Source: an uncultured Bacteroidia bacterium
GTDB lineage: Bacteria > Bacteroidota > Bacteroidia > Bacteroidales > UBA932
DNA: 64,000 nucleotides
NCBI GenBank assembly: GCA_902794005.1
Contig: CADBFO010000005.1
Location: 1-64,000 of the forward strand
Direction of reading: 5' to 3'
Translations under genes and position numbers: made by a program
Notes under the pieces: model-generated
What the model was told of the DNA's origin: nothing
What the model saw: only the letters and a program-made list of their open reading frames with translations
Database searches by the model: none
Shown here: in pieces, positions 50,399 through 59,796 of the stretch
Layout of the letters: each line of letters begins with the position of its first letter
Position numbering within the stretch: the stretch's first letter is position 1

Positions 50399-51811
50399 AT
50401 GAAAAAACTATTGATAATCGGCGCTTCCCTTTTCCTCCTGGCCTCCCCGCTCTGGGGTGCCGTTCCGCTCAGAAAGAGCCGCCGCCAACTGAAAAAGGAA
50501 AATGAAGAGCTCCTCAGGAAAATAGATTCCCTTCGGTCGGAACTTGAGACTTACCGGGAAAACGCCGCCGCCCTGGAAGAAATTGAGGAAGAACTTTCCG
50601 GAGAAAACGAGAACAAGGTTTCGGCCGCGCTGGAGAATTACACGTCGGCCAGTACGGATACCCTGCTGGCCCAATGGTATATGCATCGGCGCAGCAACAT
50701 TCCCGGACGCGAACAGTACGATATGGATTCCGTCCATTTCAGCACGGATGTGCCCGACTCTGTCCTGATTCAGCGGCTGACCGACATGAATTCCTTCATC
50801 TCGCTCCCCTACAATGAGACCGTGAAGAATTACATGATTCTGTATTCGGAAAAGATGCCCCGCAAGATGGGAGAGATGATGGGACTTGCCGAGTACTACA
50901 TGCCCATTTTTGAGGAGACTTTCCGCCAGTACGACCTCCCCGAGGAGCTGAAATACCTTTCCATTATCGAAAGCGCCCTCAACCCCAGGGCCGAATCCCG
51001 CGTAGGCGCCCTGGGCCTCTGGCAATTCATGTACCGCACGGCCAAAAGCTACGGACTGCGGATTGATTCTTATGTCGATGAACGGATGGATCCCGTCCTG
51101 TCGGCCGATGCCGCCGCCCGCTATCTCCGGGACGCTTACCGCATCTTCCGGGACTGGCCGCTGGCCATCTCTTCCTACAACTGCGGCTCAGGCAACGTGA
51201 ACAAAGCCATCAAGCGCGCCGGCGGCAAAAAAGACTTCTGGTCCATCTACGAGTACTTGCCGCGTGAAACCCGCGGTTATGTACCGGCCATGGTCGGCGC
51301 CATGTATGCTTTCCGTTACGCCAACGAATACGGCCTGTACGCGGAACCCATGGCCCTTCCCACCTATGTGGACACCATCCATCTGCACAAGAACCTGCAT
51401 TTTGCACAGGTCAGTGAACTGCTGGGCATCCCCATCGACGATTTGCGGGATCTGAATCCGCAGTATCATAAGGACATCGTTCCGGGCGCTTCCGGCAACG
51501 AAGTGCTGCGCATCCCGTTCAACTATACTTCCGCCTTCCTGGAGCTGCAGGATTCCGTATATGAACACCGCAAGGATGAACTGTTTGCAGTAAAAGTGCC
51601 CGACGGCCGCGAAACGGTTTCCAACAAGCCGGTTCCTACACCCCGCCCTTCAGCCGCCCCTCAGTGGACGTATTACAAAGTGAAGGCCGGTGACAATCTG
51701 GGAAAGATTGCCAGAAAGTATCATTGCACCGTCAAGCAGCTGAAGGCCTGGAACAATCTCAGGAGCGACCGCATTGCGATCGGCCAGAAACTAAAAATCG
51801 GCAAAAAATAG
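50399..51811 (+). CDS. mltD: Membrane-bound lytic murein transglycosylase D-like with LysM
   Basis: 470 residues. A signal peptide (about 1-20) is followed by a coiled coil (about 25-75), then the family-23 transglycosylase domain: YLSIIESALNPRAESRVGA holds the catalytic Glu, with GLWQFMYRTAKSYGL and ISSYNCGSGNV after it. One LysM domain closes the protein (about 425-468, TYYKVKAGDNLGKIA). It cleaves peptidoglycan to anhydromuropeptides. Last gene of the parAB operon; its stop abuts the stop of adk with no base between. Confidence 0.92.
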   Translation: MKKLLIIGASLFLLASPLWGAVPLRKSRRQLKKENEELLRKIDSLRSELETYRENAAALEEIEEELSGENENKVSAALENYTSASTDTLLAQWYMHRRSNIPGREQYDMDSVHFSTDVPDSVLIQRLTDMNSFISLPYNETVKNYMILYSEKMPRKMGEMMGLAEYYMPIFEETFRQYDLPEELKYLSIIESALNPRAESRVGALGLWQFMYRTAKSYGLRIDSYVDERMDPVLSADAAARYLRDAYRIFRDWPLAISSYNCGSGNVNKAIKRAGGKKDFWSIYEYLPRETRGYVPAMVGAMYAFRYANEYGLYAEPMALPTYVDTIHLHKNLHFAQVSELLGIPIDDLRDLNPQYHKDIVPGASGNEVLRIPFNYTSAFLELQDSVYEHRKDELFAVKVPDGRETVSNKPVPTPRPSAAPQWTYYKVKAGDNLGKIARKYHCTVKQLKAWNNLRSDRIAIGQKLKIGKK

Positions 51812-52384
51812 TTAGAAACGGTCCATAACGGTGAAAATCCGTTCCCGCACTTCCTCGATGCTGCCCACGCCGTTTATCTCCTGGTAACGGCCCGCTTTCC
51901 TGTAATACTCGATGAGAGGCTCCGTCTTGGCATGGTAGGTTTTGATACGGTTCTCCACCACTTCGGGGCGGGCATCGTCGGCACGTCCTTCAATCTGGGC
52001 GCGATGGGCAATGCGTTCCTGAATCAGTTCGTCCGGAATCATGATGGAGATGCAAGCGGTCACCTTCTCGTCCGTATTTTCCAGCATACGGTCCAGCGCC
52101 GCGGCCTGGGCGATGGTGCGCGGGAAGCCGTCCAGCAGGAATCCGTTTACCCCTCCGGTGCTTTTGAACTTGGATTCAATCATGCCTTCCACCACTTCGT
52201 CGGGGACCAGGTTTCCGGCCTCGATAAGGGCCTTGGCCTGCTTGCCGAGTTCGGTTCCGGCAGCGATTTCGCTGCGGAGAAGTTCGCCGGTGGAGAGATG
52301 ACAGAGATGGTAGCGTTCTACCATGGAACCGGCCTGGGTGCCTTTTCCGGCGCCCGGAGGGCCAAAGAGTACGTAGTATTTCAT
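51812..52384 (-). CDS. adk: Adenylate kinase
   Basis: 190 residues, the short form without a zinc LID. Motifs: GPPGAGKGTQA, LDGFPRTIAQA and the LID arginines RADDARPEVVENRI. It equilibrates ATP, ADP and AMP. The start overlaps the hpt stop by 4 bases, forming an hpt-adk operon. The 3' end is flush with mltD. Confidence 0.96.
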   Translation of the reverse strand: MKYYVLFGPPGAGKGTQAGSMVERYHLCHLSTGELLRSEIAAGTELGKQAKALIEAGNLVPDEVVEGMIESKFKSTGGVNGFLLDGFPRTIAQAAALDRMLENTDEKVTACISIMIPDELIQERIAHRAQIEGRADDARPEVVENRIKTYHAKTEPLIEYYRKAGRYQEINGVGSIEEVRERIFTVMDRF

Positions 52385-52935
52385 TTCGAATCGTCTAAAA
52401 CATAAATATCTTTGATGTTTCGTCCCAGTTCGTTATAGTCCAGGCCGAAGCCGACAATGAAGCGGTTGGGAATTTCCATGGCCACGTAGTCCAGTTTCAC
52501 GTCTTTGTCGTACACTTCATTCTTGAGAAGAAGCGTGCACACACGGGCGTCCTTCACCTTGTGCTCCTTCAACTGCTGCATCATGGCCACGATGGTGGTT
52601 CCCGTATCCACGATGTCTTCAACAATGAGGACCCGCTTGCCTTCCAGATGTTTCGGAAGCGGGACTTCCGTCTTTACCACGCCTGTGGAAGCAGTGCCTT
52701 CATAAGAAGACAGCTTGCAGGCCTTCAGCACCAGCGGGAAGTTTACGCGTTTTAAAAGCTCCGCCGCATAGATAACGGCACCGTTCAGGGTGCACAGCAG
52801 GATGACGGGGTCTTCGTCGGTAGCGTCGGCGTAATCTTTGTTCAGGCGCTCAGCCACCGCATCGATGGCTTTTTCAATATCCGCGTTGGGAATAAAAAGG
52901 CGGAAAGTTTTGTCGTGAAGGGTTACTTTTTCCAT
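52381..52935 (-). CDS. hpt: Hypoxanthine phosphoribosyltransferase
   Basis: 184 residues from the ATG at 52933-52935. The PRPP-binding motif VLIVEDIVDTGTTI, the early VILLCTLNGAVIYA and the late NRFIVGFGLDYNE-LGRN block are those of type I Hpt. It salvages hypoxanthine and guanine. A longer frame to 53001 lacks homology and runs over the promoter at 52956-52963, so the shorter start is right. Confidence 0.95.
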   Translation of the reverse strand: MEKVTLHDKTFRLFIPNADIEKAIDAVAERLNKDYADATDEDPVILLCTLNGAVIYAAELLKRVNFPLVLKACKLSSYEGTASTGVVKTEVPLPKHLEGKRVLIVEDIVDTGTTIVAMMQQLKEHKVKDARVCTLLLKNEVYDKDVKLDYVAMEIPNRFIVGFGLDYNELGRNIKDIYVLDDSK

Positions 52936-52955
52936 CGAATTCAATCTTATTTGTG

Positions 52956-52963
52956 CAAAAATA
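52956..52963 (-). promoter_or_regulatory. -7 element of the hpt-adk operon
   Basis: TATTTTTG on the minus strand, 20 bases before the ATG at 52935. Confidence 0.6.
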
Positions 52964-53039
52964 ATAAAAAACGTACAAAAAAAACTCCTGAAACAACACA
53001 AGTTATTAACAAAGGCTGTGTATTTTCAAACGGGCTTCG

Positions 53040-53047
53040 TACCTTCG
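53040..53047 (+). promoter_or_regulatory. Variant -7 element before the HhH/barrel gene
   Basis: TACCTTCG has one mismatch to TAnnTTTG and ends 5 bases before the ATG at 53053. The same TTCG variant precedes priA. Confidence 0.35.
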
Positions 53048-53052
53048 ACGCC

Positions 53053-54729
53053 ATGAGAAGGATTGTGTGTGTGCTATTGATCCTCCTGCAGGCCGAAGGG
53101 CTGCTTGCCCAGAGCGAGGAGGTGCTGCGGGCGGCCCGATATCTGTCGGGCGCATCGTCCGAAGAAGAAGCGGAGGAATACTGGGTCTCCCGTTTGGAAG
53201 CGGCGGAAGGCCGGAGAATCCGGATCAACGACCGTCATCTACGCTCCGAAGGCATTTTAAGCGATTACCAAATCGCATCTCTTGCCGACTACCGTTCCCG
53301 CTCCGGAGACATCCTCTCCTGGGAAGAACTGGCGCTGGTGGACGGCTTTTCCCGGGAACTTGTCGCGGTCTTGCGGCCCTTTATTTCCCTGGAATCCGCC
53401 CGCCTCCCCGGAGCTACGGACACGGTGCGGATCCGGGGCTATTCCTTCATCAGGGGAAGCTTGACGGGCGTGGGCGGCAAGTTGCGGCTTGAAGGCTCCC
53501 GGTGGCGGGCAGGCGCTGCCTGGCGAAGCAGCGGATGGCCTTTTGGACGAACATCCGACGGGACTTTCCATGCCGAAGGGAGCTGGCGCGGACATCGCCT
53601 GCTGCTGGGAGATTTCAATCTTCGATTCGGCCAGGGCATTGCCTTCTGGAGCGGTTTTTCCATGGCCAGCCTCTCCACCGTAGAGGCTTTCGTGCGCAGG
53701 ACGACGGGGCTTTCTCCGGTTTGGTCCTTTTCTGCATCCTCCGTTTATCGGGGGGCGGCTTATGAGTATCGCTCCGAGCACTGGCGCGCTCATGCCTTCG
53801 CCTCCCTTTCCGGAATGTCGGGAGGACATGCCGAATGGCTGGGCCGATACGGTCAGGCCGGCGTCACGCTGGGGTGGCAGAAAGAGGGCGGGTGGTCCGT
53901 ATCGGCCGATACCAGATGGAATATCCGGGGAAGTGACTTGGCCGCCGAATTTGCCTGCCGAAACGGTTCCCCGGCCGGAATGGTCAGTTTCCGACGCTCG
54001 TTCGGGACTGTCAAGGCCGCAATACAGGGACGGGCATTACCCTCCAGTTTTTCCGGCAAAAAATATGGAGAATATGCACTGGCGGGAGGGCTGTCGTATC
54101 AATCGGAAAAGTGGAAGCCGCTCTCCGGTCAGAGCGGTTTCGGCAGCAGCGTTCCCGAGCATAAGGCTTCCATTACGCTGGATGCTGCGCTTCTACCCAT
54201 TCCCGGGGCCGATCCGCGCCGGCTGCAAATTCGGGCCTATGCCGGATGGCAGTGGCAGTTTGACTCGGCCTGGAGCCTGGATGTGCGCCTGACGGAACGC
54301 TACCGGAATTACGAGAATCCCCGGACAGACCTGCGGGCGGATCTGAAGTTCCTCTCCGGATCATGGAGAGCCGCCGTACGGGTGGAAGGAGTTCATTGCG
54401 AGCGCTTTGGTTTCCTGAATTACTGGGAGGCTGGCTGGGCTCCCCCGAAAGCCTCCGGCGGCTGGAACGCTGTCAGCGCCTATCTCCGGCTAACCGCTTT
54501 TGTCATCGACCGGTGGAACGACCGCATTTATGTCTATGAGCGCGACGCCCCCGGCAACTTTTCCGTCCCGGCATATTCCGGCCGGGGTGCCAGTCTTGCG
54601 GCCGTCGGTTCCTGGAAGCACCGCTTCTCCCGCTGCTCCCTCAAGGCCTTCCTTCGGGCCGGATGGACCGTTCGCATCGGCCGCGTCCCTTCTCCTGTCC
54701 TCGCCCTCCAATTCCACCTGGACTTTTAG
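53053..54729 (+). CDS. Secreted helix-hairpin-helix protein with predicted barrel-like body
   Basis: 558 residues from the ATG at 53053; this gives a signal peptide (RRIVCVLLILLQAEGLLAQ). Residues about 60-115 form an HhH-like unit (LSDYQIASLADYRSRSG then SWEELALVDGF) as in DNA-uptake ComEA proteins. The remainder, with many Gly, Arg, Ser and aromatic residues in alternating strands and a final LALQFHLDF, looks like an outer-membrane beta-barrel. Similar proteins are widespread and uncharacterised in Bacteroidota. Single gene between hpt and the lipid operon. Confidence 0.65.
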   Translation: MRRIVCVLLILLQAEGLLAQSEEVLRAARYLSGASSEEEAEEYWVSRLEAAEGRRIRINDRHLRSEGILSDYQIASLADYRSRSGDILSWEELALVDGFSRELVAVLRPFISLESARLPGATDTVRIRGYSFIRGSLTGVGGKLRLEGSRWRAGAAWRSSGWPFGRTSDGTFHAEGSWRGHRLLLGDFNLRFGQGIAFWSGFSMASLSTVEAFVRRTTGLSPVWSFSASSVYRGAAYEYRSEHWRAHAFASLSGMSGGHAEWLGRYGQAGVTLGWQKEGGWSVSADTRWNIRGSDLAAEFACRNGSPAGMVSFRRSFGTVKAAIQGRALPSSFSGKKYGEYALAGGLSYQSEKWKPLSGQSGFGSSVPEHKASITLDAALLPIPGADPRRLQIRAYAGWQWQFDSAWSLDVRLTERYRNYENPRTDLRADLKFLSGSWRAAVRVEGVHCERFGFLNYWEAGWAPPKASGGWNAVSAYLRLTAFVIDRWNDRIYVYERDAPGNFSVPAYSGRGASLAAVGSWKHRFSRCSLKAFLRAGWTVRIGRVPSPVLALQFHLDF

Positions 54730-54792
54730 GCAGCGGCGGCATCCGAAGCCGCGTAATCCGCCCTGGCCTTGTCGATGACACAGAAGATAATC

Positions 54793-54823
54793 TTTCTAAT
54801 TCAAAGAATTATGCCTATATTTG
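54793..54823 (+). promoter_or_regulatory. Promoter of the MMPL-fakAB-plsX-acp operon
   Basis: TTTC (54793-54796) and TATATTTG (54816-54823), 19-base spacer. It places the transcription start after an in-frame ATG at 54821, so translation must begin at 54848. Confidence 0.6.
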
Positions 54824-54847
54824 TATGTTATACACATACTCAAAGGA

Positions 54848-57328
54848 ATGCATAGGATTTTTTTGCCGATATACCGCTTTTTCAGGGATCACAAGGCCCT
54901 GATGTATCTTCTGATGATGGGCAGTACGCTGTTGTTCGCCTGGTTCGGGGCCCAGCTGCAGTACGAGGAAAACATTGTCAAGCTTCTGCCCCGTTCTTCC
55001 ACGGACAACGAACTGGCTTTCAGTGAAATCGACCTGAAGGACAAAGTGTTCCTGCAGATAACTTCCAGAGATTCGCTCTCCCCCGTAGGGACAGACCGCC
55101 TGGCGGAAGCCATGGATGAATATTGCGCCATGCTGGAAAAGCGCGACAGCGTCACGCGCTACATCAAGGGCATCCTTTCTTCCTTCGATACCGACATGGC
55201 CATGGGAGCCATGGATTTTGCGCTTACGCATCTCCCCACTTTCGTGGACACCTCCTGGTACAAGGATATCCGGACATCCCTGCAGCCGGAAGAAATCGAC
55301 AGGCAGATGAGCGAGAATTTCCGCATCCTTGAAGAAGATGAAACCGGCGAGGCCACCCAGCTGGTGGCAATGGATCCACTCAACCTCCGGGAAACCCTCA
55401 TGGGGGCTGTCCTGGGCGGGAACGCCTTCGGCGGATTCACCATGCAGGACGGACATCTGTTCTGCCCGGACAAAAGCGTATCCCTCGCCTTCATCACGCC
55501 CAATTTTAACGGCGTGGATTCCGGAAAAGGCACCCGCTTCGTGAACATGATGAACAAGGCGACCAAAGATTTTGAAGCCGGGAACCCCGACATCCGCGTC
55601 CTTGTTCATGGAACGCCGCAGGAAAGCGTATCCAACGCCAGCACCATCAAGAAAGACCTGGCTCTCACCATCAGCCTCTCCCTGCTGCTCATCCTGGTGA
55701 TCATGCTCATGAGTTTCCACAAGTTCTCCTTCATCTGGCAGCAGGTGGTCCCGGTCATTTACGGCGCCCTCTTCGCCATGGCGTGCCTGTATTGGATGAA
55801 GGGTACCATTTCCCTCATGGCCCTGGGCATCAGCGCCATCGTACTGGGCGTCGCCATCAGCTACTGCCTGCACGTACTCATCCACTTCTACTATGTCGGG
55901 GATGTGGAAAAACTGCTCAGGGATGAGAGTACGCCCGTTTTCCTGGGCTGCCTCACCACCGTGGGCGCCTTCATGGGACTGCTGTTCACGGAAAGCGATC
56001 TCCTCAGGGATTTCGGCCTCTTTGCCACTTTCGCCCTTATCGGCAACACATTCTTCGCCCTGGTTTTCCTGCCGCATTTCCTGCATCCCGGACAAATCAA
56101 GTACAAGCGAACCCACGGTTTCCCGCTGGTGGAACGCATCAACAATCTGCCCTGGGACCGCAACAAATGGTTCATCGGCATCCTCCTTGTCCTCATTGTC
56201 GTGGGCGTCGCCTTCAGCCCCAGGGTAAAGTTCGACAGCGACCTCCAGAATCTGGACTATGACAAAGCTTCGCTTCGCGAAAGCGTGGAACTGTACAACA
56301 AAAAGAACGCGGACGGATTCACCCACATGTATTTTGCCGCATGGGACGAAAACAGCCTGGACAACGCCCTGGAATACAACAAGGGGCTTTTCCGGCATCT
56401 GGATTCCCTGCAGCAGGCCGGACTCGTCAAAAGTTACTCCCCCGTCACCCGCCTGCTTTTCCAGTCTCAGGCCGACCAGGAAATCAGAATCGCCGCCTGG
56501 CGCAAATTCTGGAACAGGGAGCGTGTCGCCCATCTCAGGCGGGACCTTGCGGCATCGGCCCGGGAATATGGGCTGCCCGAACGGCTTTTCGAGCCGTTCA
56601 TCAACATGGTCACCTCCAAATATGAAACGGGAGATCTGTTCCATTCAGGCGTCATTCCTCCGGGGCTGCTTTCCAATTATGTCGAGCAGCAGGAAAGCGG
56701 CCGCTTCATGGTGTTCACGGATGTATCCTATGAAAAGGCCCACCAGCAGAAAGTATGGAAAGCCATCACCCAGGCACCGCATGTGATTGTGCTGGAGCCT
56801 TTCTTCTATTGCCGCGACATGGTGGAAATTGTCCACGACGACTTTTCCACCACCTTATGGATTTCCAGCCTCTTCGTCCTCCTTGTGCTGCTGCTGAGTT
56901 TCCGAAACATCTGGATTGCCCTCCTGGCCTTCCTGCCCATGTTCACCAGCTGGTATGTAATGCAGGGCTACATGGCCCTCTTCGGCCTGGAATTCAACCT
57001 GATAAACATCGTTATTTCCACCTTTATTTACGGTATTGGCGTGGACTATAGCATCTTCGTGATGGAGGGCCTTCTGGCCGATGCCCGACGGGGCGAAAAA
57101 CAGATGCTCACCTATCACAAGGCGGCCATCTTCTACAGCGCCATGGTGCTGGCCATCGTCACCTTTTCACTTATTTTCGCCCAGCATCCGGCCATCCGGT
57201 CCATCGGCCTCATCACCCTCATCGGCATGGCGTCCACCATCCTCATCACCTATTCGCTGCAGCCCTGGCTGTTCCGCATTCTCACGCGCTACCGCTTCTT
57301 CCGCCGCAGTTTCCGCATTCCAGAATAA
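54848..57328 (+). CDS. MMPL/RND-family lipid-type exporter
   Basis: 826 residues from the ATG at 54848. Architecture: one N-terminal helix (about 18-40), a large extracytoplasmic domain, five helices, a second extracytoplasmic domain and a second helix bundle, as in MMPL and RND permeases. Family-like stretches are SAIVLGVAISYCLH and the second-bundle VISTFIYGIGVDYSIFVMEGLL, where the Asp may be part of proton relay. Such proteins export lipids or hopanoids. It is the first gene of the six-gene lipid operon; fakA starts 3 bases after its stop. Confidence 0.85.
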   Translation: MHRIFLPIYRFFRDHKALMYLLMMGSTLLFAWFGAQLQYEENIVKLLPRSSTDNELAFSEIDLKDKVFLQITSRDSLSPVGTDRLAEAMDEYCAMLEKRDSVTRYIKGILSSFDTDMAMGAMDFALTHLPTFVDTSWYKDIRTSLQPEEIDRQMSENFRILEEDETGEATQLVAMDPLNLRETLMGAVLGGNAFGGFTMQDGHLFCPDKSVSLAFITPNFNGVDSGKGTRFVNMMNKATKDFEAGNPDIRVLVHGTPQESVSNASTIKKDLALTISLSLLLILVIMLMSFHKFSFIWQQVVPVIYGALFAMACLYWMKGTISLMALGISAIVLGVAISYCLHVLIHFYYVGDVEKLLRDESTPVFLGCLTTVGAFMGLLFTESDLLRDFGLFATFALIGNTFFALVFLPHFLHPGQIKYKRTHGFPLVERINNLPWDRNKWFIGILLVLIVVGVAFSPRVKFDSDLQNLDYDKASLRESVELYNKKNADGFTHMYFAAWDENSLDNALEYNKGLFRHLDSLQQAGLVKSYSPVTRLLFQSQADQEIRIAAWRKFWNRERVAHLRRDLAASAREYGLPERLFEPFINMVTSKYETGDLFHSGVIPPGLLSNYVEQQESGRFMVFTDVSYEKAHQQKVWKAITQAPHVIVLEPFFYCRDMVEIVHDDFSTTLWISSLFVLLVLLLSFRNIWIALLAFLPMFTSWYVMQGYMALFGLEFNLINIVISTFIYGIGVDYSIFVMEGLLADARRGEKQMLTYHKAAIFYSAMVLAIVTFSLIFAQHPAIRSIGLITLIGMASTILITYSLQPWLFRILTRYRFFRRSFRIPE

Positions 57329-57330
57329 GC

Positions 57331-58935
57331 ATGGACATCCTTGACGCAACACTATACCTAAAACTGATCCGTGGCGCTGCTGCCCATCTGGCGGAAAACC
57401 GCCAGGCCATCAACGACCTCAATGTCTTCCCGATTCCGGACGGAGACACGGGAGACAACATGTACATGACCCTCGAGGCCGGCGGCCACGCCCACGGGCA
57501 GACGCTTTCCGAAATGGCCGATGCGGTTTCCCGGGGCATGCTCATGGGTGCCCGCGGCAATTCCGGCGTAATCCTTTCCCGTATCTTCGCCGGCATCGCC
57601 AAAGGGTTCAAGGGCCTCTCGATGGCCGATATCCCGGCCCTTGCGAAAGCCATGCAATGTGGTGTGGACGAGGCTTACCATGCCGTCTCCCAGCCTGTGG
57701 AAGGAACCATGCTCACCGTCCTGCGGGAAGGTGTCAGCGCCGCATCCGGCGCCCGGAGCCTGAAAGAATATTTCGACCTGTGGATTGCCGGGATGGACCT
57801 GTCCCTGCAACATACACCGGAACTGCTGGACGTCCTCAAGAAAGCGGGGGTCGTGGACAGCGGCGGAGCAGGGCTTCTCTGCGTAGGAGAAGGAATGCGG
57901 GAGGCGCTGCACGGGAGACAGCCGGTCGGCGCTCCCGAAGAGGGTCCGGGCGGCAGCCCGTCCCATGCCGTCGATTTCAACGCCTTTACGGAAGACAGCG
58001 AACTCGAGTTCGGCTACTGCACGGAATTTCTCCTCCGTCTCCAGCGGAGCAAAGTGAACCTGGATACCTTCGACGAGGATGTCATCCGGCAATGGCTGAC
58101 CTCCCAGGGGGATTCCCTGGTCTTTTTCCGCGACGGAAGCATCATAAAAGTACACGTACATACCCAGGACCCCGGTGCCGTTCTCAGCAAATGCCGCGAA
58201 TGGGGCGAGTTTCTCACCATCAAGGTGGAGAACATGACCCTGCAGCACCACGAGAACCACATGGAAGAGCGTTTCAAGCGCAGCCGCAAATCCCTTGGTG
58301 TCGTGACCGTTGCGGCCGGGAAAGGTCTCAGCGACACATTCAAGGAGATGGGGGCTGACGCCGTCATCGAAGGCGGGCAAACCATGAACCCGCCCGTAGA
58401 AAAGTTCCTGGAAGCCTTCGACCAGGTGGATGCCGACAACATCCTGGTCTTCCCCAACAACGGCAATATCATTCTCACAGCCCATCAGGCTGCCTCCCTG
58501 TACAAGGACTCCTGCATCAAGATCGTCCCTGCCAAAACCCCGGGGGAAGGCTATTTCGCCCTCGCGAGCCTGAATTCCGAACTGCCGATCGATGAACTTG
58601 TCGCCGTCCTCACGGATGCGGCACAGAGCGTCACTACCGGCCTGGTTTCGCGCGCCGTCCGGGATACGGACGAGGCCCGCTGCGGAGATTTTATCGGCTA
58701 CTGCGGAAAAGACATCCTCACCTCCGGAAAAGACCGGACGGAAGCCCTCCTTTCGCTCGCGCAAAAACTGGAAGCCGGAAAAGCAGACATCCTCATTCTC
58801 TTTTTCGGGGCCGATACTCCCGCAGATGAAGCGGAAGTCGTGTATAAGACCCTCGAGAAACAGTTTCCCAGAACGGAAGCAATCCTGCTCGACGGCGGAC
58901 AACCCATCTACGATTATATTCTGGTACTATGCTGA
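57331..58935 (+). CDS. fakA: Fatty acid kinase catalytic subunit FakA (DAK2/YloV type)
   Basis: 534 residues. The N-terminal DAK2 (DhaL) domain has the metal/ATP signature NVFPIPDGDTGDNMYMT and GARGNSGVILS; the middle and C-terminal domains (SAMP-like region with PNNGNIILTAHQAA) complete the YloV architecture. FakA phosphorylates fatty acids bound to FakB to give acyl-phosphate. The next gene encodes a FakB (overlap 7 bases), then PlsX and ACP follow, which strongly supports the function. FakA is best known from Firmicutes. Confidence 0.9.
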   Translation: MDILDATLYLKLIRGAAAHLAENRQAINDLNVFPIPDGDTGDNMYMTLEAGGHAHGQTLSEMADAVSRGMLMGARGNSGVILSRIFAGIAKGFKGLSMADIPALAKAMQCGVDEAYHAVSQPVEGTMLTVLREGVSAASGARSLKEYFDLWIAGMDLSLQHTPELLDVLKKAGVVDSGGAGLLCVGEGMREALHGRQPVGAPEEGPGGSPSHAVDFNAFTEDSELEFGYCTEFLLRLQRSKVNLDTFDEDVIRQWLTSQGDSLVFFRDGSIIKVHVHTQDPGAVLSKCREWGEFLTIKVENMTLQHHENHMEERFKRSRKSLGVVTVAAGKGLSDTFKEMGADAVIEGGQTMNPPVEKFLEAFDQVDADNILVFPNNGNIILTAHQAASLYKDSCIKIVPAKTPGEGYFALASLNSELPIDELVAVLTDAAQSVTTGLVSRAVRDTDEARCGDFIGYCGKDILTSGKDRTEALLSLAQKLEAGKADILILFFGADTPADEAEVVYKTLEKQFPRTEAILLDGGQPIYDYILVLC

Positions 58936-59795
58936 AAATCTACACCGACACTGACACAGACATTACCCCGGCCATCGCTGCGGAGTACGGTTACACACTC
59001 ATTTCGATGCCCTACAGCATCGATACCAAGACCACCTACCCGTATGTGGACTTCGAAACCTTCGATGCCCATGCCTTCTACGATATCCTGCGCGGCGGCG
59101 TCCTGCCAACCACAAGCGCCATTTCCAAGGAACAGTACCTTAACTATTTCGTCCGCGATTTCGCCGCCGGAAACGACATCCTGTATGTCCACTTTTCCCG
59201 CGCCATGACCAACACCTTCGACGCCATGGACCAGGCTGTCGCGGAACTCAAAAAAAAGTATCCCGGCACGCGCTTTGAGGAGATTGACACCAAGGGAATC
59301 ACCACCATCAGCTACAACATCGTACGCGAGGTGGGAGACCTCTACAAAGCCGGGAAAACCCTGGACGAAATCCTGGAGTGGGCCAAAACGGAAGTGGACA
59401 AGTTTGCCATGTACTTCTTTGCCGACGACCTCAAGTTCTTCCGCCGCAGCGGACGTGTCAGCGGCCTTGCCGCCACCATGGGAACGCTCATCGGCGTCCG
59501 CCCCCTCATTCACATGAGCCAGGAAGGCAAGATGGTCTCCGTGGGAACCGCCAAGGGACGCGTCAAGGCCATGGAATACCTGGTGGACAAAGTTGGCGAA
59601 CTGGGAGACGAAGTCAAGGAACACCGCGTCTGCATCGGCCATTCCGATTCTCCGGAAATCGCCCGGGAGGTCGGACGCATGTTAGAAGAGAAATATGGCA
59701 AGCTCACCCTGGAATATGTGGACGTAAACCCCACTGCCGGAAGCCATTGCGGCCCCAACGGCGTCGGAGTCTGCTTCCACGCGAAACGGCGCTGA
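58929..59795 (+). CDS. fakB: Fatty-acid-binding DegV-family protein (FakB)
   Basis: 288 residues. The N-terminal TDTDTDIT matches the DegV opening, TTSAIS (61-66) the TxSxxS block, FADDLKFFRRSGRVS the Arg that meets the phosphate, and AGSHCGPNGVGV the C-terminal His block. The fatty-acid carboxylate loop, usually SSGLSGT, reads SRAMTNT (90-96): the key Ser is Thr94. It presents the fatty acid to FakA. The gene overlaps fakA by 7 bases and is 1 base from the GNAT-like gene. Confidence 0.85.
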   Translation: MLKIYTDTDTDITPAIAAEYGYTLISMPYSIDTKTTYPYVDFETFDAHAFYDILRGGVLPTTSAISKEQYLNYFVRDFAAGNDILYVHFSRAMTNTFDAMDQAVAELKKKYPGTRFEEIDTKGITTISYNIVREVGDLYKAGKTLDEILEWAKTEVDKFAMYFFADDLKFFRRSGRVSGLAATMGTLIGVRPLIHMSQEGKMVSVGTAKGRVKAMEYLVDKVGELGDEVKEHRVCIGHSDSPEIAREVGRMLEEKYGKLTLEYVDVNPTAGSHCGPNGVGVCFHAKRR

Positions 59796-59796
59796 T

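Noticed and set aside
54736-54752. Hairpin GCGGC/GCCGC after the HhH/barrel gene
   Set aside because: The stem is only 5 bp and no T-run follows; not a convincing terminator.
54728-54803. Possible gene remnant on the minus strand (ending VIDKARADYAASDAAA)
   Set aside because: The frame has no start codon and an in-frame stop just upstream; 23 codons of GC-rich sequence are not enough to call a pseudogene.
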